A DNA stretch of 64,000 bases, taken from positions 9,684,207-9,748,206 of the forward strand of contig OY482866.1 in the NCBI GenBank assembly GCA_960531495.1, read 5' to 3'. Of the stretch, positions 1-12,104 are shown piece by piece. The stretch's first letter is position 1, and every line of letters begins with the position of its first letter. The notes beneath the pieces are model-generated. The model worked only from the letters and a program-made list of their open reading frames with translations. It had not been told where the DNA came from and did no database searches. This DNA is from Zeus faber (lineage: Eukaryota; Chordata; Actinopteri; Zeiformes; Zeidae). The translations under genes were made by a program, and so were the position numbers.

Positions 1-542
1 AATATTAGAAACAATAATATTATTATTCTGGCTGTAACATATTCGAAAATAGCACATTTTTCCTTGCAAAACAAATATTTAAATAAAGTCAAGACATTGG
101 TTTTAGAATTGAAAGCCCCTCTATGTCTGCAGTGCACGGATAATCCACCAGAGGGCAGTAGACATGCCTCAGATCTTGATTTTCCAAGCGCTGAATCACA
201 AAAGGGGATATTTTCAAGATATTGCAGTACATTCGTTTCTGTAGACGAAATATACACACCTTAAGGAACATTATCAGATAGGCAAGCAATTGAAGGACTT
301 TTCCGAATCATATTTGCCTTACACATGACACATTCATTCCCTTCACTAGGCTAAGGATTTGTTTTTTTTCAGTTTCTATCTAGAGTAAAATGGCAAATTT
401 TAATACATTGCTATAAAATCAATAAGATAATTGCCAGGCATCTCTTGGAGAAGAACATTGCCCTTGATTGCAGCAGATTTGTGTTTATGTGGTATTTAGA
501 ATAAAATTTGATTGGATTTAAGTCAATTTTTGTGGCAACGCA
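1..542. other. AT-rich intergenic sequence
   Basis: No coding, RNA or transposon feature is recognisable here. The short open frames have no family resemblance. Confidence 0.5.
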
Positions 543-842
543 CTACACCTCTCCAAAGCAAGGCCACTGGACAATGCCCGACATAATGTGGTCTTTAAAC
601 ATTTCACTGCTGTGGAGAGGCAGTCGAATGACAATGCTGAAGGTGTTAACCTCTGGGTACAATATTGTCGTTTCCTTGACCAGTGAATGTAAAAATTCAA
701 TGGTTAAGGTCACAGGGAACCCAAACAGTGGGGTCACTGCTGACCCAGAGGCCAATACCAGCACATCTTCTAGCTTGATAGAAATGGGCTCCTGGCCTTC
801 CAACTCAAGGGCTGCATTTTGATATTCAACACAAATACAGAC
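543..842 (-). pseudogene. HECT-like domain C-terminal fragment
   Basis: The minus strand reads open for about 95 residues. It contains LEDVLVLASGSAVTPLFGFP, then TIEFLH, YPEVNT and RLPLHSSEMFKDHIMSGI. This order resembles the C-lobe of the HECT domain in the multi-copy fish G2E3-like genes (gene recognised from memory of the family). HECT C-lobes carry a catalytic cysteine near the YP-x-A/V-NT-C motif; here the residue after NT is F, so the active cysteine appears lost. No upstream exon or start codon is visible. It is best read as a broken retrocopy or transposon-carried fragment rather than a working ligase. Confidence 0.45.
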
Positions 843-1069
843 CCAAGGTGCCTACAAGCAGGGATAACACAATGTTGAGCTTTGAGCAAATAGTGATCAT
901 TTCTGGGTAATTCCCTGTGAATTGTAAAAAAAAATAATAATAATAACTAAAAAATAAAAATAAAAAAAATCTATAAAATCTAAAATCTATACTGCTGTAA
1001 CTAATTTCCAATTAATCATTTCCTGAAAAAAAATGCTGTGTGATTAATATGCAATTCACTTTTTCAGCC

Positions 1070-1593
1070 ATCTAGATCATGGGACTCAAACTCGCAACCC
1101 GCGGGCCAGATGAGCCCCGCGGATGATATTTTGTGGCCCCCGACTTGACATCAAAGTTTAGTGTTAGTGCGGCCCGCGCGTTTTTCTCACACGCACCTTT
1201 TTGCCAAGTCGTTGCCCTGGGCGTTTTATATTTTTTTAATCACTTATGGGCTACCATAGCTCAGGCTCGTGACAGGTGTTTGTTGACAATTTAGCCAATG
1301 CGTTAGTCACTTGGTTGAAGCGTGATTCCGGAGTGACACTAAGTGGAAGGAAAATATGTCCTGTCACCCAGTGCAAGGTACAGAGGACTTAGGAAGTGGG
1401 CGGACTCAACAAGACTAATCAGTGACCTAATAAAGACAGCATAGTGTTGCAATAGGAAAGGGAAAAGAAGTTGTACTTTTTTTTGGAATACTTGAAACCC
1501 TTCTTTGTGGAATACTTGATGCGGCCCAGCCTCACCCAGACTCTACCTCCAGCGGCCCCAAGGTAAGTTGAGTTTGAGACCCCTGATCTAGAT
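1070..1593. mobile_element. hAT-type MITE with 8-bp target duplication
   Basis: The element spans 1078-1585 (508 bp). It begins CATGGGACTCAAACTC and ends GAGTTTGAGACCCCTG, which are inverted repeats with two mismatches over the first 16 bases. It is flanked on both sides by ATCTAGAT (1070-1077 and 1586-1593), an 8-bp duplication fitting the hAT preference for nTnTAGAn. The interior contains the CCCGCGGGCC and GGCCCGCGCG motifs common near Charlie-type ends and no transposase frame, so it is non-autonomous. Confidence 0.75.
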
Positions 1594-2232
1594 GTACTGC
1601 TTCAACAAAATATAAGTGTCACTATACAATTTCTCAGGAAATGGTTTCTATTTACTGTCCATCATTTTTACCTCTAACTTAAATCACTAGAATGCAAACA
1701 GTGCTACCTTTGAGTACACTTAATAATATTGCATGTGTTGATAGTGTTGGTTACACTTTCATGGGTGTGGTGTGGTGATGGTCTGGGTTGAGCAGTCACA
1801 CCTGAGCTGGATCTAGGTGATGGGGATCAGAGTGGCTGCATACCTGTTGCTCGTTGGTTGGTCTGATGAGCAGCAGATAAAACCTCCATCCCCCACACAC
1901 ACTCAGGATAGAAGCCCCGTCAGGCCTCCTTGCAGCGTTCCTGGATCCTGAAGGTATATTTTTAAAAGACAGTTTCATCAGAGTTTCCGTTAGAAAAAAA
2001 TGTTTGGGACAAGCTGTCCGGGAAGACTTAAATTTCCCTGAAAAATGGAAGAGATTCTGGTCAAACATTATGTGTTTACTGAGCTTAACAATTGCTAAGC
2101 AGGATATATAGAGAATGACATCATTGATGCATGTAGATGTATAATCATTTTTAATGAATATTAAAGATAAAATAAGTCCTGTCAGTTAAGCAATTTTGAA
2201 AATAAGGTAAATATTACTTAAAATCAAATAAT
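1594..2232. other. Intergenic, nothing recognised
   Basis: No convincing gene. A 90-residue minus frame at 1796-2068 has no family resemblance and begins in low-complexity context. Confidence 0.4.
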
Positions 2233-2652
2233 TAACATTTGTGAACAATAAGTAACAAGTGCAGATACTTTCATTTACATTTCACTACAACACAATTTTG
2301 ATCGAATCCAAAATAAATGGCAAGCAGGTCTGAATAAATAGGGTTTGTGGTCTTCGTCAGTACGTCCCGTCGACATATTTTACACAATGAATATTTTCCG
2401 TCTGCTTTGGGTCGGAACTGAAATATCCAAAGAACGCCAAACTATGGATGTATGTGTCCCTGTTGTCAACAATACATCATATTTCTGCTTCTCTTCTGGA
2501 CGCTGTGCTTTGTCTCTGCGTCTCTGCTGTGGGGGCTTATTTCTATATTGACAAACGTGATTGGTCAGCTGAAAAGTCAGCTTTAGATCGGCCGTGATTG
2601 GCTTTCAGTTTCAACTTGCCGAGCGTGGAAATGAATAGATCTGTGGAAATTT
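2233..2652. repeat. Dispersed repeat R1, copy 1 (longest)
   Basis: Three copies of this repeat occur in the window: here, at 12,622-12,908 and (first half only) at 40,455-40,647. Shared landmarks are TGTGAACAATAAGTAACAAG, then CCGTCTGCTTTGGGTCGGAA, then ACTATGGATGTATGTGTCCC, and finally a GATCTGTGGA end. No terminal inverted repeats or coding frame were found, so its class is unknown. Confidence 0.6.
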
Positions 2653-4029
2653 TTTTTCGACCTGATCAAGTATTTTTTATTTTGACATAGGAAAGAAAAT
2701 GGTGATTATTGTTTTATCGCCCAGCATGAATTCAAATGGTGCTTAGAAGGAATGATTTTCTCGGGACATTATGAGAGATTCAAATATGTCGGACTGCAAC
2801 GGATTTTCCTTGTCAAACACCGGCAATTACTGGCCAACGAAAATGCTAGTATGATACTACAGTATGTTGGTTGACTGATAACTCTGAAAAGTATAAATTT
2901 ACAAATATTTTCTGTCTGGTGAGTAATTTCCACTGTCAGAGCATTATTGATATTGGGTGGACTTGCTCCATGTAGTCGTTGCAAGTGTGTACTGTAAAAA
3001 AACAAACTGACAGTGTACAAAGATCTAATGTCTTTTATTTGGTAATAAATGGCGAGCTCCACTACCAACCATCTGCGGCTGGTCCCTGAGGTCAACGTCA
3101 TCAATTGCAATTATGTCAGTTCGCAGGAAGGTGATCTTGCATGTTGACAAAAAAGCCGCGATGAGAGAATGTAAGGCCTCACTTCCCCCATGAACTAGGC
3201 AAATTGCAGTAATTTGCCTATCACACAATTGGTACCCCTGGAAAGGCCTATAAGTAATCAAAGAAGAACATAATATTTTGTTATATGTAGAATTATGTGA
3301 AAAGATTTTTAATAAAGTGTTTTGTTAAACCATATTCACAAAATGTTATCTGTACATACCCAATGCATTCAGCCCAAGGCTCTTTGAGACCTTAGGGTCC
3401 CCCTAAAAAAAAGTAAAACCGAGGGCCGGTCAGAACAGCGCCCTCTACACCGCCAGCTGCAGCCACAAAGATCCAATCTTCTTATGGGGCCAATGGCTCT
3501 CTTCCGCAGAGCCCTCACAGTGCTCTCCAGTTGATGAGAGCGAACCACATTATTCCGATTGGCACAAGTGCTGAATCGCTCAGATTCAATGCTGCCCTGA
3601 GAGCCACCAATACGGACGCCAGATCAAAACTGTAATATAGGTTGATAAAGTTACGCCTGAGGATACAGACAAGCTGGAGAAAGTGAAATAAGGCATATTA
3701 TGTAAGTAGTTACTTTTGCCATTCAAACTATACTTTACTAAAAAAGTTTTTCCTGACGTTTCGTTCAGCCTTCCCTCCGCTTCAGCTTTTTCTCTCCTCA
3801 CTTAAGCTTCTCTCTGAATAATTCTTCAGTCAATCTGTTCCACCTTTTAGAGTATGTACTGTTTTGTGCTCATTTTACTTCTGCAGAAATAAAGTCCTTT
3901 AAAATCTGTTTCCTGATAGCGGAACCATATTCACCTCTCAAATACGCGGACAAATTCCCCGACATGTTCCCTGTAGAACAGGTACCATAACTTTTATTTC
4001 AAATGATAAAACGCAATACTCAGAACATG
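2653..4029. other. Intergenic, nothing assigned
   Basis: Two overlapping minus-strand frames (2769-3110 and 3025-3261) read open but match no family I recognise. No promoter or splice signal supports them. Confidence 0.35.
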
Positions 4030-4795
4030 TAAAACTTTGAAAACCAAAGAGCTGGTGATGGATTTCCGCAGGTGGAGACACTCCCCCCGACGCCGGTGAA
4101 CATCCAGGGAATGGATATTGGCATAGTGGAATCTTACAAGTACCTAGGTGTTCACCTCAGCAATAAACTAGACTGGACTAATCACATACATGCACTTTAT
4201 AAGAAGGGTCAGAACTCTGTCTGCTTAGAAGACTTGGGTACTTTGGAGTGCAGGGGGCTCTCTTGAGGACCTTCCTCAACACCGTGGGGGCATCAGCCAT
4301 CTTTTATGGAGTGGTCTGCTGGGGCAACAGCCTCACCACAGCTGAGAGGAAGAGACTTGATAAACTGATCAAGAAGGTCAGCTCTGTCCTGAGGGGGGGG
4401 CTGGACACAGTGCAAGTGGTGGGAGAAAGGAGGATGATGGCTAAGCTGTCATCCATGATGGAGAACAAATCTCACCCAATGCATGAGACTCTGATGGCAC
4501 TGGAGGGTTAGTGTTAAGGAAAGGCTGCTTCACCCAAAGTGTGGGAAGGGGTGCTATCGCAGGTCCTTCCTTCCTGCGGCTGTCAGACTATATAACCAAC
4601 AGCGCAGCCAGTAGTCCGCACACTCTGGTTCCTATTTATGGTGTTTTTTTATTTTTATGTTTTCTATATATTTTAGATTGTTTATAGTGCGTACCTGGAT
4701 ATGCTCTCTATTTTCTGCTGTCCCCTTTGTGCTGCTGGAACAATGTAAATTTCCCCTTTGTGGGACAAATAAAGGTTTACCTTATCTTATGTAAT
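4030..4795 (+). mobile_element. Rex1-like LINE, 3' end fragment
   Basis: The plus strand encodes the C-terminal part of a Rex1/Babar-type reverse transcriptase in two overlapping frames. Frame one (about 4060-4266) has KYLGVHLSNKLDWTNHIHAL. Frame two (4248-4511) has FYGVVCWGNSLTTAERKRLD, LIKKVSSVL and ERRMMAKLSSMMENKSHP. The change of frame near 4240 is a frameshift. The 3' end reads GGGACAAATAAAGGTTTACC followed by TTATCTTAT, the usual 3' terminus of this family. The 5' part, including the catalytic RT core and endonuclease, is missing, as expected for 5' truncation during retrotransposition. Confidence 0.8.
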
Positions 4796-6092
4796 GGAAC
4801 CGTTCTTACAAAGCTGGAGGGCTCTGTTATGCAGCTGGACATGATGGAAGCCATTGAACCTGGTGATAGTATAACAGACTCACCTCCGACAGAGATTGTG
4901 GATCCAAGAGCAGAGACTGACAGAAGTGAGGGTTTAAATAATACCGTTAAGAGGGGATCATGAGAAATAAAAAAACTTCCAGAGACCAGGAAATGACGAG
5001 AAAGCACAACTAAGAAATACATAGAATCAGGCTGTCAGCTGTCAAACTGAGCTTTAATGAAAACAACGCATGGAAGTACAACATAGAATGTGACCAGATG
5101 GTTATTAGATGTAAGGTACATGTGTTACATGGACCTGTGTAGCCTGCTCAATGTAAGTGAATTGGAAGCCAACATGAACTCTCTCTTCTTTTTAGAGGGG
5201 CAGGACATCTGGTTGAGTGGATATTATTATATTATATATTACGTGGATATTAATTTATATTAACTATTTAAAATGTGTGACATTATTGTTATTATGGACA
5301 TTGCTGATGATAACAATAAAATCATACCATGACTGATAGGCAGGAAAGACATTATTTTATTTTATCTTCCTCTAGATTTTCAAAAGCTCAGGAAGAAAAG
5401 CTTACTATTGTAGGCTCATCTTTCGAAGAAACGAGGATGGTGTCGTTGTCTTCCTGTAGATTTTTAATTAGCCTCATACTTTTTATTGTTATCCGCAATT
5501 AAAGCTATGAGGATCTAAAAAAAAAAAATAAAGCTGGTTTTCCCTGAATAATGTTGTTTGCTATAAAAACATTTAAGCAGAGGGAAAGTATTTTTATTTC
5601 AAGGGCAATCTTTTTGCCAACCCCGTGTTCTACAAACTGACTTCTACCGAATCGACCCCATCTGCTATGTTTTCACGAGACTAATGAAGAGGAAAAAAAA
5701 ATATTTTTCTGCGCGCTCTTGTATATACTCTGAACACTGCATTTACTAGCACTGGGATTCCAAATAATGAATGAAAATGTTTTAAAAATTCTAACTTTAG
5801 AAATAAAATCCAAAGTAATTCATACAAATTAATGAAAATTTCACACAAACATGTATTACCATTAATTCGTTTGACTAATCTTATGTTGTTATAATTCATA
5901 TTTATGTTAAGTGATTCAATTTGCACAACTTATTAGACAGACAGTATTTAAATAAACATAGTACGTCTGTGCAATTGAAGAATTTTTCACATCAAGGTTA
6001 GGATCGCTTAGTAATGTCTCACTCTGTGTTATTCCTCCAGCCGGACATCGACAGAGTAGTTATAAGTTAAAATACTTTCAAATGGCTGAATA
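4796..6092. other. AT-rich intergenic, nothing recognised
   Basis: No coding, RNA or repeat feature could be supported. Several AT-rich low-complexity tracts are present. Confidence 0.4.
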
Positions 6093-7641
6093 TACACTAC
6101 TCACAAAAATTTCGGGATATTTGGCTTTCGGGTGAAATTTATGGAAAATGTAAAAAGTTCACGCTACAGTGATATTATATCATGAAAGTAAGGCATTTAA
6201 GTAGAAGCATGCAATGGTGATTTCCTCATCTCTAACAATTTATTGAAACAAAAGCCAACAACAGTGGTGGGTTTACCACAACAAAAAATGTCAATGTCTC
6301 AATAACTTGTCATGTGCCCTTGAGCATCAATTACAGCTTGCCCTCTTCAAAAACTGAAAGGAGGATTAGTCACCCTCCATACAGCAGACCAGGAGGCAAC
6401 TGCTTGGCTTAGGGACTTTGCATTCGCTAAATAAATAAACAGCTTGACAACGACGTCTCATGCTGTTCACAAGTCGACTTATTGTCTGCTGAGGCCTGGC
6501 CCCCCACTCTTCTTGAAGGGCGGCCCTCAGATCATTGAGGTTCTGGGGTACGGAGTTACGAGCCTCTACACGGCGACTCAGCTGATCCCATAGGTTTTCT
6601 ATGGGATTAAGGTCTGGAGAAGGTGCAGGCCACTCCATTTGAGGTGCCCCAGTCTCCAGCAGCCGTTCCCTAATGATGCAAGCTCGATGAGCTGGAGCAT
6701 TGTCGTCCACGAAGATGAACTTAGGCCTGTGTTGTTCATGCAGGGGCACAATGACTGGATTAATGATGTTATTCAGGTAGGGTGGGCTTGTCACTGTACC
6801 ATTCACAAAGTGTAGGGCAGTTCTGTATTGACTAGACACACCTGCCCACACTGTAACACCACCACCACCACCAACGGCTCGTCTGGTGACAACAGTGACT
6901 GATGCATAACGCTCTCCTTGACGTCTCCAACATCGTTGGTGGCCATCATTTCTGCTCAACGTGAATCGACTTTCATCAGAGAACAGGACTGAGGCCCACT
7001 GAGACCACGCTGATGTCAATGGTTTCGAATGGTCTGAAATGACACTTGGGTGCCTCTCACGTCCCTTTAATGTGCCTGGAGTTGAGTGGCTATGATCATC
7101 CGGTTCGGCAGGGCACTGTTTAAAATGAAGCGCTCATCAGTGTGGGATGTAGCCAAAGGACGCCCATGTCTATGCCTTTCTGTGACTCTTCTAATGTCTC
7201 TGTATCTCTGTTGCAACCTGCTGATGACACTCTGTGACACTCTAAGCTCAGTGGCCACTTCCCACTGAGAACATTCTGTTTGAAGCCTCGCAATGGCGAG
7301 GTACTGTTGATCAATTTTTAGGTGTCGTCTTGGTCTCATGATGTCAAAATGGGAACAGAATGATGAAGAGGACTGTTTAAATACCAATTCTAATTGAACC
7401 AGGAAATGTATTGGTCGATTCATGGATCAAACACCTGTTGTGAATTTTGCCGTTCAGCTCCTTGTTAGAGAACAGCAAGTTGTGCAAAAAGTACTGAAAC
7501 AATGAACAGTTGGACATATGCATTCAAAAGTTTAGAAAAGGTCAAATTAAGTTCACCTGTAAAGGTTATAGTGCATTTTAGGTTCATCCCGAAATATCAC
7601 CAGAAAGCCGAATATCCCTACATTTTTGTGAGTAGCGTCTA
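6091..7641 (-). mobile_element. Tc1-like transposon with TIRs and TA flanks
   Basis: The element spans 6093-7639. The left end has CACTACTCACAAAAAT then TTCGGGATATTTGGCTTTC; the right end is its imperfect reverse complement (GCCGAATATCCCTAC, then ATTTTTGTGAGTAG). Both ends abut TA, the Tc1/mariner target dinucleotide. The transposase relic lies inside on the minus strand. At about 1.55 kb the element is full-size for Tc1. Confidence 0.85.
6366..7339 (-). pseudogene. Tc1-like transposase, frameshifted and internally deleted
   Basis: The N-terminal part begins with an ATG at 7339, in the context MRPRRHLKIDQQYLAIARLQ, and contains a paired-like helix-turn-helix (EVATELRVSQSVISRLQQRY) and the linker RRVTERHRHGRPLAT. 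It runs to a stop near 7067. The catalytic part (7019-6366) is in another frame and shows all three DDE triad contexts: [17 protein letters not shown] and [14 protein letters not shown]. The stretch between them is shorter than in intact Tc1, so part of the second DNA-binding subdomain is deleted. The protein cannot be made intact; the catalytic triad itself is preserved. Confidence 0.85.
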
Positions 7642-9482
7642 AGGCTGAGCTGCCCAACACTCCACTTCAACGCATCGCCTGTGGAGTCTGCGCCGTCAGG
7701 GCAACCACAACCCTCTATCAGTTTTCTTTGCAGTAGTCAAAGTTAACCCGTCCAGGCCTTTGGGTAGAGGGTCCCGACTTGCTCTTCAAATTGCTCTGCT
7801 GAGATGTTCGGAGGAACGTAGATCACTCTCACAGGAACCGCTGCATTCAGAATACAGCAAATAAAGTTTTACATATTTGAATAATGTTAAATGATTTCAT
7901 TCAATTCTAACTTTAAAAGGAATCTTACCCCTTCTGCTGTTGAAAGTAATCATATGTAATTGCATGAGCGATATCCTTAGGACTCTTGTTGTTGGTTCGA
8001 GATCTTCATTGAGCACACACAATAAAAGGCCATATCATAATAAATTCAAGTTGTATCACATATTCATCTATTTGTAGTTTGATTGCCATGAGACTTGAAC
8101 ACAACGTTAATGAAAGCATGAAGTTGTGGCAGAAAAGATAAAAGCCTAAAAATTTTAAAGTTGTTCTGAGATGAAGGGCTTCACCAACATGGAAGGGTGG
8201 GATGGGGTATTATCAAGGGCAGTAATAATTAAGTTGAAATGACTAAAAAAAACTGTGATGGATTACAAGCAATAGTCGGTGTCATTGAATGTGTCATTTC
8301 CAGAATGCATCATAGACAATAACTTGTTTGTTACTTCACCTTCCGTTACACTGCTGCACAATGTCTTTCAAATACATTCAAGGATACAAAGCGCTGCATG
8401 TGTTGCCTCAAAGGATACAGGAGAGGGAGAGAGGGATATATTAGGGGAGTCACAATTCTCAGAATCTGATTTGATTGTCGATTTTTAGGTCACGATTCAA
8501 TTATTTTTCCAGCATTGATGGCTATGCCATTGTTAGAATATTGAGTCTTTATTTAAAAAGAAAAATGTTTCTCAATAACTAACTTTGAGTCCAGTCACAT
8601 TAAATCATTATAAATGTTGTTTTTTGACGCAGAATAGATGTAAACAAAATATTTCATACAATTTAATATATTACAAAAATGGTTGGGAGCCGTAAGAGGC
8701 TCTTTTCCGTGAGCAGGATCATCCAAATCACTGAAAAGAGACAAACATGAACACACTGCAAACTTGTCTCTTCTCCTCTGCAGCAGCTCTGTACGTTCTT
8801 CCGTAATCAGACATTTTTTCCTTATACTACTAATCATATCACAGCATCATGTTCCATTTTACATCATTATCTTATCTTTCATATCACAATCCAAATCAGA
8901 TCCATAACTGTGTTGTAACTGCAAGCAAGTTATACTCCCTCTGTGGTTCATTTTAGTTTTACGGGCCGTAGACTTTGTACTTCCTGTTGAAACCACAGAA
9001 AACGAAGTTAGACAGGAAGATATGTTTTTCAGTTGTTTATCAGTCGGCATATTGCAGTCACAAAGCCTCGACAGTCTAACTCTAACCTAGAGTTAATTTG
9101 CATTTACCTTTTTACTTACCCGCTTACTTGTAAATGACGTCATGCCTGACGTCATTTGTTTGTATTTTCAGTTTCACACTTTGCCATCTTAAAGCCTGCC
9201 AATGACAGCACTTGCCTGTTCCTTGGAAGACATAGTATGGTTAAGAGTTCAGCTGTCTGTTGAACTCAACATAGGCTCACAGGGAGCACGCTGAGAGAGA
9301 ACAGAACAATAACATTAACTGAACACAGTTTATTTTCAGATAATATCACATTAGAGATCACATTTATTTTAACTTGCCCGATCAGACAACTGCATGAGGC
9401 ATTGCACTTGCCAAAACAGAGTTTACTTGCCCCGGGCAAACGTTAATATCAAGCCCTGAGGGATGCATGCAAAATTATCTAG
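7640..9482. other. Intergenic, nothing assigned
   Basis: No gene is supported. The stretch at about 8,440-8,560 (GATTTGATTGTCGATTTTTAG region) looks like a decayed dispersed repeat. A palindromic ATGACGTCATGCCTGACGTCAT arrangement lies near 9,135-9,157 without adjacent gene evidence. Confidence 0.35.

Positions 9483-9516
<34 letters not shown>
9483..9516. repeat. (CTAT)n microsatellite
   Basis: About eight tandem CTAT units run directly up to the end of the following Tc1/mariner-type element. Confidence 0.95.
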
Positions 9517-10480
9517 CACCGTCCACTTTATTAGGTACACCTGTTCAATTGCTTGTTAACACAAATAGCTAATCATCACATGGCAGCAACTCATTGCATT
9601 TAGGCATGTAGACATGGTGAGGATGACTTGCTGAAGTTCAAACCGAACATCAGAATGGGGAAGAAAGGGAATTTAAGTGACTGAACGTGGCTTGGTTGTT
9701 GGTGCCATCTCTGAACGCACAACACGTCGAACATTGAAGCAAATAGGCTACAGCAGCAGAAGACCACACCCGGTGCCACTCCTGTCAGCTCAGAACAGGA
9801 ACCTGAGGCTACAAATGGCACAGGCTCACTAAAAATGGACAATAGAAGATTTGAAAAATGTTGCCTGGTCTGATGAGTCTCAACTTCAGCTGCAACATTC
9901 AGATGGTAGGGTCAGAATTTGGCGTAAACAACATGAAGACATGGATCCATCCTGCCTTTTATCAACGGTTCAGGCTGGTGGTGGAGGTGTAATGGTGTGG
10001 GGGATACTTTCTTGGCACACTTTGGGCCCCTTAGTACCAATTGAGCATGGTTTAAAGGCCACAGCATACCTGAGTATTGTTGCTGACCATGTCCATCCCT
10101 TTATGACCACAGTGTACCCATCTTCTGATGGCTACTTCCAGCAGGATAATGCACCATGTCACAAAGCTCAAATCATCTCTAACTGATTTCTTGTGACGTG
10201 ACAATGAGTCAATGTACTCCAGTGGCCTCCGCAGTCACCGGATCTCAATCCAATAGAGCACCTTTGGGATGTGGTGGAACGGGAGATTTGCGTCATGGAT
10301 GTGCAGCCGACAAATCTGCAGCAACTGCGTGATGCTATCATGTCAATATGGACAAATCTCTGAGGAATGTTTCAAAAACCTTGTTCAATCTATGCCACGA
10401 AGAATTAACGAAGTTCTGAAGCCAAAAGGGGGTCGCACCCGGTACTAGCAAGGTGTACCTAATAAAGTGGCTGCTGAGTG
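9515..10480 (+). mobile_element. Tc1/mariner-type transposon, decayed
   Basis: The ends are inverted: CCACTTTATTAGGTACACCT at 9,522-9,541 and its reverse complement AGGTGTACCTAATAAAGTGG at 10,450-10,469. The interior holds a broken transposase on the plus strand. A microsatellite abuts each end (CTAT at the left, CA at the right), so the exact termini and TA flanks are blurred. Confidence 0.8.
9620..10372 (+). pseudogene. Tc1/mariner-type transposase, multiply broken
   Basis: The best-preserved segment (9851-10183) reads VAWSDESQLQLQHSDGRVRI, then GGGGVMVWGILSWHTLGPLV and FQQDNAPCHKAQ, giving the first two catalytic aspartates of a DD34E-like domain. A TGA at 10184 ends this frame. The third catalytic context, PDLNPIEHLWDVVERE, is recognisable only in another frame downstream (about 10,230-10,290). 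The DNA-binding half upstream is in pieces. It is not functional. Confidence 0.8.
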
Positions 10481-10483
10481 TGT

Positions 10484-10485
10484 GT

Positions 10486-10568
<83 letters not shown>
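10484..10568. repeat. (CA)n microsatellite
   Basis: An almost perfect CA tract of about 80 bp follows the Tc1-type element. Open frames across it are low-complexity artefacts. Confidence 0.97.
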
Positions 10569-10571
<3 letters not shown>

Positions 10572-10699
10572 CGTAGAGCTCAGAGCACCTGTAGAGTCCG
10601 AACAGAGCCCCTTTCAGAATAATGTGTCAATTTTTCTTTTGTTCTTTTTGTTTTTTAATCTTATGAGCATAAAGTTCCATAATAATAATATAATAATAT

Positions 10700-11157
10700 T
10701 CCAGCAAGAGTGAAGGGAAGGTCTACCAGAGGGTAGTGAGACCAGCTATGTTGTACGGTTTACAGGTGGTGGCACTGATAAAAAGGCAGGTGCCTGAACT
10801 GGAGGTGACAGAGTTGAGGATGTTGAGATTTTCATTGTGAGTGACAAGGATGGACAGGATTAAGAATGAGTACATTAGAGGGACAGCTCAGGTTGGACAG
10901 TTTGGTAGAAAAGTGAGAGGCCAGATTGAGATGGTTTGGACACGTGAGTAGGAGAGATGAGCGTTACATGGGGAGACGGATGCTGAGGATGGAGCTGCCA
11001 GGCAAGAAGAAAAGAGGAAGGCCAAAGAGAAGGTTTATGGATGTGGTGAGGGAGGACGTGCAGGTGTTTGGTGTAAGGGAGGAAGATGCGCAGAGCAGAA
11101 GGTAATGGAGGGCGATGATGGCGACCCCTAACGATAGCAGCTGGAAGAAGAAGAAGA
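10700..11157 (+). mobile_element. LINE 3' fragment, RT C-terminus (family L-A)
   Basis: The translation in shifting frames gives KVYQRVVRPAMLYGL, then RMDRIKNEYIRGTAQV, then GRRMLRMELPGKKKRGRPKR and RFMDVVREDVQVFGVREEDA. This is the C-terminal region of a teleost non-LTR retrotransposon whose clade I cannot fix from memory. The 3' end reads GGCGACCCCTAACG then GAAGAAGAAGAAG. Shorter copies lie at 39,305-39,522 and 63,228-63,410, and a bare 3' stub at 40,648-40,687. Confidence 0.75.
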
Positions 11158-12104
11158 TCTTATGAGCATAAAGCTGTCCCTGAGCACACAGAGCTGTGTG
11201 TATGCGGATGTATGCGCCCAACATTTTTATAAAAAATAATGACTTTCTGCTGAAACACTGCATATTTTCAAATGTAAATTTTCAGCTTCGAACAATAAAA
11301 GGCTTAAAGTTAAATCAATGAGTCAATATTCTACTGTGATTCAAGGTTTTTCTTCTGACAATTCAATTGTTAAATAAAGATGTTATTCTTATCGATTGAT
11401 GCATCAATTTATCTAATTTCAATATAACACGTAGGCCTAGCCTACAGGAAAGAACAGTTTATATGTTGACTGTATCTGTGCTGTGTTGGCCATACTATAA
11501 AATGATTTATAATTTGTGTTGAGTAAATAACACAGAAGATAAGGAACTTTAAAAAAAATCGCATACAAGTACTCCTCACATAACGACCGAGTTATGTTCC
11601 TCGGACCAGGTTGTTAAGCGAATTGGTCGATAAGCGAGGACCTGTGTTATTCCACGCTGATGGGGTCGTGGAGATTGTTAACGTTAGTGTGGTGAATACG
11701 GACAGACTGCGAGAACGAGACTGAGAACGGTGATGCGCGATGAGATGCTTGACATTGTGACGCCGCGGTATTGTACCCAGCGTTCAATACCAACTGTTCG
11801 GAGAGCTTGCCAAGCAAGTTAACATGTACAAGGAACTTGTCCTGGTGTTCGGTGCATACAGAAAACAAGTGTAAATTTTAACAATAGGAAAACAATATGT
11901 AAAATATGTAAGAGTATGTAAATAAGGCAGTTATTTTTTAAATAAAGAGCTGTACAGGAATGTGCAAATGTTCAGAGTATGAAGTAAAACAGTCTGTGCA
12001 ATGTGCACGGATAATAGTCCAGAAGAATGAAGAATGTGTGTTAATGTAACGCCTTGACATATCAATGCAATGCAAGGCGTACAGGTCTATGTAGTGTCTA
12101 TGGG
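11158..12104. other. Intergenic, nothing assigned
   Basis: No gene is supported. A stretch near 11,575-11,655 (ACGACCGAGTTATGTTCC, then TTGTTAAGCGAATTGG) has the look of a dispersed repeat with a short internal echo but was not classified. Confidence 0.35.

Noticed and set aside
9130-9160. Paired TGACGTCA-like sites as a CRE-driven promoter
   Set aside because: No downstream gene or TATA element was found; likely chance or a repeat end.
10338-10713. Cysteine-valine or histidine-threonine repeat proteins over the CA tract
   Set aside because: Artefacts of a dinucleotide repeat.
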